A DNA stretch of 64,000 nt from NCBI RefSeq assembly GCF_002968335.2, contig NZ_CP134398.1:558001-622000 (forward strand). The letters run 5' to 3'. Shown here piece after piece: positions 55,921-64,000 of the stretch; the stretch's first letter is position 1, and the number at the start of each line of letters is the position of its first letter. The stretch comes from Mycobacterium sp. ITM-2016-00316 (GTDB taxonomy: Bacteria; Actinomycetota; Actinomycetes; Mycobacteriales; Mycobacteriaceae). A model generated the notes under the pieces. The model was given only the letters and a program-made list of their open reading frames with translations, searched no databases and was not told where the DNA came from. Both the position numbers and the translations under genes were made by a program.

Positions 55921-57020
55921 CCACGGTGCTGGTGCTCAACAGCGGCTCGTCGTCGGTGAAATACGATCTGCTGGAACCCGAATCGGGTACGTCAGTGGTC
56001 AGTGGCGTGATAGAGCGGGTGACCGATTACCGGCAGGCGCTGACTGCGGTGTTCGCGGCGTTGCCCAGCCTGGACGGCCTGCTCGCCGTCGGGCACCGCG
56101 TCGTGCACGGCGGGAACACGCTGTACCGGCCCACCCTGATCGACGACCAGACCATCGCGGACATCGAAGAACTGTCGCCGCTGGCCCCGTTGCACAACCC
56201 GCCGGCCGTGCTCGGGATCAAGGAAGCCCGCAAGGTGCTGCCCGACCTGCCGCACGTCGCGGTCTTCGATACCGCCTTCTTCCACGACCTGCCGCCGGCG
56301 GCCGCCGAGTACGCCATCGACCGGGATGTCGCCGACACCTGGAACATTCGCCGTTACGGATTCCACGGCACCTCCCACCGCTATGTCAGCGAGCAGGCCG
56401 CGGAGTTCCTGGATGTGCCGCTGGAATCGCTGAACCAGATCGTGCTGCACCTGGGCAACGGTGCCTCGGCGTCGGCTATCGCCGGCGGGCGTCCCATCGA
56501 CACCTCGATGGGAATGACCCCGATGGAGGGGCTGGTGATGGGCACCCGGTCCGGGGATATCGATCCCGGCGTCATCACCTACCTGTGGCGCACGGCGAAG
56601 ATGAGTGTCGAGGACATCGAGACCATGCTCAACCGACGGTCCGGTGTGTTCGGGCTCGGTGGCGAGATCGACTTCCGGGCGCTGCACAAGCGGATCGAAA
56701 CCGGCGATGAGGCAGCGCAATTGGCCTACGAGGTCTACATCCACCGGCTGCGCAAGTACATCGGCGCCTACCTGGCTCTGCTCGGTAACACAGATGTCAT
56801 CACCTTCACCGCCGGGGTGGGGGAGAACGATGCCGCGGTGCGTCGCGATGCGCTGTCGGGCCTGACCAGCCTCGGCATCGAGATCGACGGACGGCTCAAC
56901 GATGCACCCGAGCGGGTTGCGCGGCGTATCTCGATGGAAACATCGCCGGTCACGGTGCTGGTCATCCCGACCGATGAAGAGCTGGCCATCGCCCGGGCGT
57001 GCGTGGAGGTGCTGGGATAG
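55917..57020 (+). CDS. ackA: Acetate kinase
   Basis: Converts acetyl phosphate and ADP to acetate and ATP, or the reverse. 367 residues, at the short end for the family. Signature 1 is [13 protein letters not shown] near the start, signature 2 is [11 protein letters not shown] (near 145), and the ATP-site sequences are HLGNGAS and [16 protein letters not shown] start coupled to pta. It converges on pknG across a 33-bp gap that holds a GGAGCGGAGCGA motif. Confidence 0.97.
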   Translation: MTTVLVLNSGSSSVKYDLLEPESGTSVVSGVIERVTDYRQALTAVFAALPSLDGLLAVGHRVVHGGNTLYRPTLIDDQTIADIEELSPLAPLHNPPAVLGIKEARKVLPDLPHVAVFDTAFFHDLPPAAAEYAIDRDVADTWNIRRYGFHGTSHRYVSEQAAEFLDVPLESLNQIVLHLGNGASASAIAGGRPIDTSMGMTPMEGLVMGTRSGDIDPGVITYLWRTAKMSVEDIETMLNRRSGVFGLGGEIDFRALHKRIETGDEAAQLAYEVYIHRLRKYIGAYLALLGNTDVITFTAGVGENDAAVRRDALSGLTSLGIEIDGRLNDAPERVARRISMETSPVTVLVIPTDEELAIARACVEVLG

Positions 57021-57053
57021 GTACGGCGGGCTGGAGCGGAGCGATCCGGGGAG

Positions 57054-60266
<3,213 letters not shown>

Positions 60267-60267
<1 letters not shown>

Positions 60268-61586
60268 TAGCGGTACTCGCTGAGTCGCGGCCACAGCCCG
60301 AGCGCCACGGCGAAGGCCGCGATCACGCTGAGCGCCGCGGCGCCGACCGTCGCCCCCGACAGCACCCGGCGGGCGTTGACGATATCGGAGCGCAACTGGC
60401 CGCGGCTCTCCTCGATGGCCTTGGCCAGCGCGGCGTCCAGACTGGCGAAGGCCGGGGTGGAGTTGTCCTCGCCGGTTCCCAATGCCACCTGGGTGGCGGC
60501 CTGGTAGTCGCCGACCGAGATGTAGGCGTTGATCCGGTCGTTGGAGGCGCGCCACTTGCGCAGCAGATCTCCGGCGTCGGCCAGATCTTGTTTGTCGATG
60601 TCGTTGTTGGCGTTCAAGAACGTGTTCAGCTGCTGCTGCATGCTGTCGATGCGCTGGTAGTAGGACTGCTTGCGAACGTCCTCGTCGCCGCGGCGTACCA
60701 ACGCCAGGGTCTCGTCGGCACGTGCCTGCTGCGCGGTGATGGCCATCGTGGTCACCGTCTTGAGCGACTGTGCCGCAGTGTTTTTGGCGCTGCGACTGTC
60801 GGAGGTGGAGATGACGAGTGCGGTGCCCACCCACACCACCATAATCAGCACGGCCAGTCCGCCCGCCACGAAACCGATGTTGACCCGTCGGCGGGTCCGC
60901 TTGGTCAGCCACCTGTTGGCGAACAACCCGAACATGACGGTGGCGAGCACCACCAGGATGACCGGCGCGGGGATGCGGGTGGAGGCTGTCGTCTCGGCGT
61001 CCACCCGTGCCGAGGTCGACTCGTAGAGCCGCTGTGCGTCGGGCAGGATCTTGGACTGCATCAGGGCCGACGCTTCGGACAGGTAGGAGGAGCCCACCGG
61101 ATTGCCCGCGCGGTTGTTGGTCCTGGCGGTTTCGACCAGGCCGGTATAGACGGCCAACTCGGCGTTGACCCGGCCCAGCAGTTCGATCATGGGTTCGGTG
61201 GTCAGCCCGGCAGAGGCGCGGGTGACGGCCACCGAGGCATCGGTGATGGCCTGTTCATAGCGCTGCCGAACGTCCTGCGGCTCGGCGCCTGCGATGAAGG
61301 CGGTCGCGGCGGCCGCGTCGGCGACCGACAGCGTCGTGTACAGCTGACCGGCGGCGAAGGCCAGCGGTTCGCTGTGGTCGAGCACCGTGGTGAGCGCTTC
61401 CTGGCGATCGTTGATCGTCGTCGAGGTCGCGAACGCGCACGCGATGACGAGGGCGGACAGCACCACGCCGATGGTCAGGATGCGCCCGGGCGTGGTCCAG
61501 AGAAACCACCAGCGCGGGTGCACGGGGTTGGTCGGCGAACGTGAAGCCAGCGGTTCGGTCGACGGGTGCGCCAACTCCACGCTCAC
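60267..61586 (-). CDS. GlnX transmembrane signal transducer
   Basis: A 439-residue protein with about four transmembrane helices (about 33-55, 207-225, 233-258, 408-430) and two extracytoplasmic helical domains (about 60-205 and 260-400), resembling a tandem chemoreceptor-like sensor. Homologue of Rv0412c (GlnX), which relays amino-acid binding by GlnH to PknG in M. smegmatis and M. tuberculosis. It is the first gene of the glnX-glnH-pknG transcript. Confidence 0.92.
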
Positions 61587-61640
61587 GTGTTAGCCGACCT
61601 CCTCGGTGTTTCTAAGAAGTCTAAGAGACATTGGAGTGAC

Positions 61641-62153
61641 GTGTGGGAATTCACGTGCCCCTATTCTGATGTCGTGCACGGTGACGGTGACGGTTGGGTG
61701 GTATCGGACGGTGGCGGCCACTTCTGGGGACGTCACGGGGCGGCCGGACTACTGCTGCGCGCACCCGGTCCCGACGGTACCTTTGCCGTGCTGTTGCAGC
61801 ATCGAGCCCCGTGGAGCCACCAGGGCGGCACCTGGGCGTTACCCGGTGGAGCCCGCGACAGCCACGAGTCCGTCGAAGAGGCGGCGGTCCGGGAGGCGTT
61901 CGAGGAGGCCGGGGTCCAGGCCGCTCAGATGACGGTGCGGGTCTGCGTCGTCACCCACGAGGTGCCGGGCTGGACCTACACCACCGTCATCGCCGATGCC
62001 GCCGAGCAGCTGCACACCACCCCGAACCGGGAGAGTTCCGAGCTGCGCTGGGTGCCCGAACACGAGGTGGCACAGCTGCCGCTGCATCCCGGTTTCGCCG
62101 CCAGCTGGGAACGGCTGCGCACGGTTACCGCTGAGATCCCATTGATTTCTTGA
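61641..62153 (+). CDS. mutT3: NUDIX hydrolase MutT3
   Basis: Sanitises oxidised nucleotides such as 8-oxo-dGTP. 170 residues. The Nudix box is [23 protein letters not shown] (split: [23 protein letters not shown]; near 67-89) with all its Glu ligands. [21 protein letters not shown] is close to what I recall of Rv0413. GTG 61641 is chosen because GGAG lies 5 nt upstream and the protein then starts as in homologues. It overlaps the convergent thiE end by 29 nt. Confidence 0.9.
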   Translation: MWEFTCPYSDVVHGDGDGWVVSDGGGHFWGRHGAAGLLLRAPGPDGTFAVLLQHRAPWSHQGGTWALPGGARDSHESVEEAAVREAFEEAGVQAAQMTVRVCVVTHEVPGWTYTTVIADAAEQLHTTPNRESSELRWVPEHEVAQLPLHPGFAASWERLRTVTAEIPLIS

Positions 62154-62796
62154 GCGCCAGGGCCGCCGCCTGCGGATCCTCGGCCGCGGTGATGGCGCGC
62201 ACCACGACAACGCGGCGAGCGCCGGCTTCCAAGACCTCGGGCAGCCGCTGCTCGTCGATCCCGCCGATCGCGAACCACGGTTTTGCCGGGGTCAACGCGG
62301 CCACCTGCCGGATCAGATCCAGCCCCGGCGCGCTGCGCCCCGGTTTGGTCGGGGTGGGCCAGCACGGTCCGACGCAGAAGTAGTCCACCGCCTCGTCGAT
62401 CGCGGCGGCGACCTGACCGGCATCGTGGGTGGAGCGCCCGATCACCGGTGCGGGCCCGATGACGTCGCGCGCGATGTCCAACGGCAGATCGTCCTGGCCG
62501 AGGTGCAACACATCGGCCACGGCCGCCCGCGCGATATCGGCGCGGTCGTTGACCGCGAACAGCGCGCCGTGGCGGCGGGCCGCATCGGCGAGCACCGCCA
62601 GCGCGTCGAGTTCCTGGCGGGCCTCCAGCGGACCGAACCGCTGCTCGCCCGCCGAGCCCTTGTCCCGCAGCTGGATGATGTCCACCCCGCCGGCCAGCGC
62701 CGCGTCCGCGAACTCGGCCAGGTCACCGCGTTCGCGCCGGGCATCCGTGCACAGGTACAGCGACGCGGTCGTGAGGCGTTCGAGGCGATCGGACAC
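62125..62796 (-). CDS. thiE: Thiamine-phosphate synthase
   Basis: Joins hydroxymethylpyrimidine pyrophosphate and thiazole phosphate carboxylate to thiamine phosphate. A 223-residue TIM barrel: [40 protein letters not shown], the phosphate-binding [12 protein letters not shown] (split) and FAIGGI. GTG 62796 is the start of VSDRLERL; the 570-codon reading beyond it is antisense to thiO. Divergent from thiO, and not preceded by its own riboswitch. Confidence 0.95.
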   Translation of the reverse strand: MSDRLERLTTASLYLCTDARRERGDLAEFADAALAGGVDIIQLRDKGSAGEQRFGPLEARQELDALAVLADAARRHGALFAVNDRADIARAAVADVLHLGQDDLPLDIARDVIGPAPVIGRSTHDAGQVAAAIDEAVDYFCVGPCWPTPTKPGRSAPGLDLIRQVAALTPAKPWFAIGGIDEQRLPEVLEAGARRVVVVRAITAAEDPQAAALALKKSMGSQR

Positions 62797-62819
62797 CCGA
62801 GTATCCTGACAGCTGAACA

Positions 62820-62905
62820 CGGGAGTCCCGGGACCGGGGACTGAGAGTGGGCGCGCGACCGGCCCTGACCGTCGTACCTGATCCGGGTCATGCCGGCGAA
62901 GGGAG
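62820..62905 (+). promoter_or_regulatory. TPP riboswitch (THI element)
   Basis: The conserved THI-box pieces are present in order: a GGGA-type 5' stem (from 62820), ACTGAGAG around 62840-62847, a variable stem, and ACCTGATCCGGGTCATGCCGGCGAAGGGA (split: ACCTGATCCGGGTC, then ATGCCGGCGAAGGGA; 62876-62904). The GGGAGAGG ribosome-binding site of thiO is part of or next to the closing stem, so TPP binding should block translation initiation. Confidence 0.93.
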
Positions 62906-62910
62906 AGGAC

Positions 62911-63918
62911 ATGATGGCTGGATCTCTTGCCGTGATCGGCGGCGGTGTCATCGGTCTGTCGGTGGCTCGGCGCGCCGCGCAGGACGGCTGGTCGGTGCGC
63001 GTGCACCGGACCGAGGCGCGCGGCGCTTCCTGGGTGGCCGGCGGCATGCTGGCCCCGCACAGCGAGGGCTGGCCGGGGGAGGACGCGCAGCTGGCGATCG
63101 GCCTCGAATCCCTCAAGCTCTGGCATGCCGGGTTCCTGGACGGGCTGCCCCCCGAGGTGGTGACCGCCCACGAATCGCTGGTGGTGGCGGTCGACCGGGC
63201 CGATGTCGCGGACCTCAAGACGGTGGCCGACTGGTTGTCCGGGCAGGGGCACCCGGTCACGGTGACGACGGCCGCCCGTGATGTCGAACCGCTGCTGGCC
63301 CAGGGCATCCGGCACGGCTTTGTCGCCGATACCGAACTGGCCGTGGACAATCGGGCATTGGTCGCGGCCCTGGAGCGGGCCTGTGCGGAGCTCGGTGTGC
63401 AGTGGGCGCCGCCGGTCGACGAGCTGGCCGCAGTGGACGCCGATCAGCGGGTGATCGCCAACGGGATCGACGCGCCCACCCTGTGGCCGGGTCTGGCGGT
63501 GCACCCGGTCAAGGGCGAGGTGCTGCGGCTGCGCTGGCGCAAGGGCTGTATGCCGTTGCCGCAACGCGTCGTTCGGGCCCGCGTGCACGGCAGGGCGGTA
63601 TACCTGGTGCCGCGCGGCGACGGGGTGGTGGTGGGCGCCACCCAGTACGAGCACGGCCGCGACACCGCTCCGGTGGTCCGCGGTGTGCGGGATCTGCTCG
63701 ACGATGCCTGCGCGGTGATGCCCGCGCTGGGCGAGTACGAACTCGCCGAGTGCGCGGCCGGATTGCGCCCGATGACACCGGACGGGTTGCCGCTGGTCGG
63801 TAGGCTCGACGAGTGCACGCTGGCCGCCACCGGCCACGGACGCAACGGTTTTCTGCTGGCGCCGTGGACGGCCGAGCGGATTGCCACGGAACTTGTAGCA
63901 GGCAGAGGGGCGACATGA
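62911..63918 (+). CDS. thiO: Glycine oxidase for thiazole synthesis
   Basis: FAD-dependent oxidase producing iminoglycine (dehydroglycine) for the thiazole moiety of thiamine. 335 residues. The FAD-binding start is [15 protein letters not shown] (near 7-20), followed by [10 protein letters not shown] and the C-terminal [17 protein letters not shown] 62911 or 62914. It is controlled by the TPP riboswitch. Its stop overlaps thiS by 4 nt. Homologue of Rv0415. Confidence 0.95.
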   Translation: MMAGSLAVIGGGVIGLSVARRAAQDGWSVRVHRTEARGASWVAGGMLAPHSEGWPGEDAQLAIGLESLKLWHAGFLDGLPPEVVTAHESLVVAVDRADVADLKTVADWLSGQGHPVTVTTAARDVEPLLAQGIRHGFVADTELAVDNRALVAALERACAELGVQWAPPVDELAAVDADQRVIANGIDAPTLWPGLAVHPVKGEVLRLRWRKGCMPLPQRVVRARVHGRAVYLVPRGDGVVVGATQYEHGRDTAPVVRGVRDLLDDACAVMPALGEYELAECAAGLRPMTPDGLPLVGRLDECTLAATGHGRNGFLLAPWTAERIATELVAGRGAT

Positions 63919-64000
63919 TCTTGCTGGTCAACGGGGAGGAAGCCGATGTGCCCGACGGCACCACGGTCGAGGAATTGGTGAACCAGTTGGGTTTTCCGGA
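63915..64000 (+). CDS. thiS: ThiS sulfur-carrier protein, N-terminal part
   Basis: The 28 codons visible ([27 protein letters not shown]) match the start of the ubiquitin-like ThiS carrier, whose C-terminal Gly-Gly thiocarboxylate donates sulfur to thiazole. It is cut by the window end. ATG overlaps the thiO stop, and thiG would be expected next. Confidence 0.9.
   Translation, partial: MILLVNGEEADVPDGTTVEELVNQLGFP

Noticed and set aside
62125..63837. A thiE reading extended to 570 codons
   Set aside because: The extra 347 codons are antisense to the riboswitch and thiO; ThiE normally has about 220 residues, fitting the GTG at 62796.

Overview
The window is a 64 kb chromosomal segment of a fast-growing mycobacterium (Mycolicibacterium type). 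Evidence: high GC throughout, many GTG/TTG starts and 4-nt stop/start overlaps, and lineage-marker genes: a PPE protein, an LpqH-type lipoprotein, TtfA (mycolate transport), F420-dependent glucose-6-phosphate dehydrogenase (Fgd1) and the PknG-GlnX-GlnH signalling set. From memory of M. tuberculosis H37Rv, the core genes match Rv0353 (hspR) to Rv0416 (thiS), but the clpB-fba-purA block runs in the opposite order and several accessory cassettes are inserted.

Layout. 1-7 kb: the tail of dnaJ, hspR, then a TetR-bounded group (YhgE-like membrane protein, type II flavohemoglobin, mutarotase) and small membrane proteins. 7-14 kb: clpB behind a HAIR/ECF-sigma promoter, ttfA, an SDR, a lipoprotein, a SpoU methyltransferase and a GH76 hydrolase. 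14-25 kb: an NhaA-DsbA fusion, DedA, an LpqH-like lipoprotein, fba, an isolated PPE gene, a CDF metal exporter behind an ArsR-like operator, a site-2 protease, a frameshifted conserved gene, purA and a thioesterase. 25-35 kb (accessory): a DUF222/HNH (13E12-type) gene with an unusual repeat/palindrome upstream, and a MarR-flanked operon of MMPL transporter, hydrolase, P450 and ferredoxin, then a Na+/H+ antiporter. 35-38 kb: purT-like gene, rhodanese, metZ. 38.5-47 kb (accessory): a LysR-permease-(R)-amine transaminase cassette and a secreted RNase/barstar pair. 47-57 kb: fgd1, then a five-gene cassette (GntR, SDR, small-molecule kinase, permease, phospho-lyase-type class III aminotransferase) whose last gene overlaps pta-ackA. 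57-64 kb: pknG-glnH-glnX, mutT3, thiE, and thiO-thiS behind a TPP riboswitch.

The most interesting parts are the kinase/permease/phospho-lyase cassette joined to pta-ackA, with shared repeated operator-like sequences (a possible phospho-amine salvage route ending in acetate); the (R)-amine transaminase cassette; the MarR/MMPL/P450 operon; and the lipoprotein RNase with cytosolic barstar. No tRNA, rRNA, CRISPR array, prophage or intact insertion sequence was seen. All family calls come from reading the sequence; comparisons with other genomes are from memory and were not searched.
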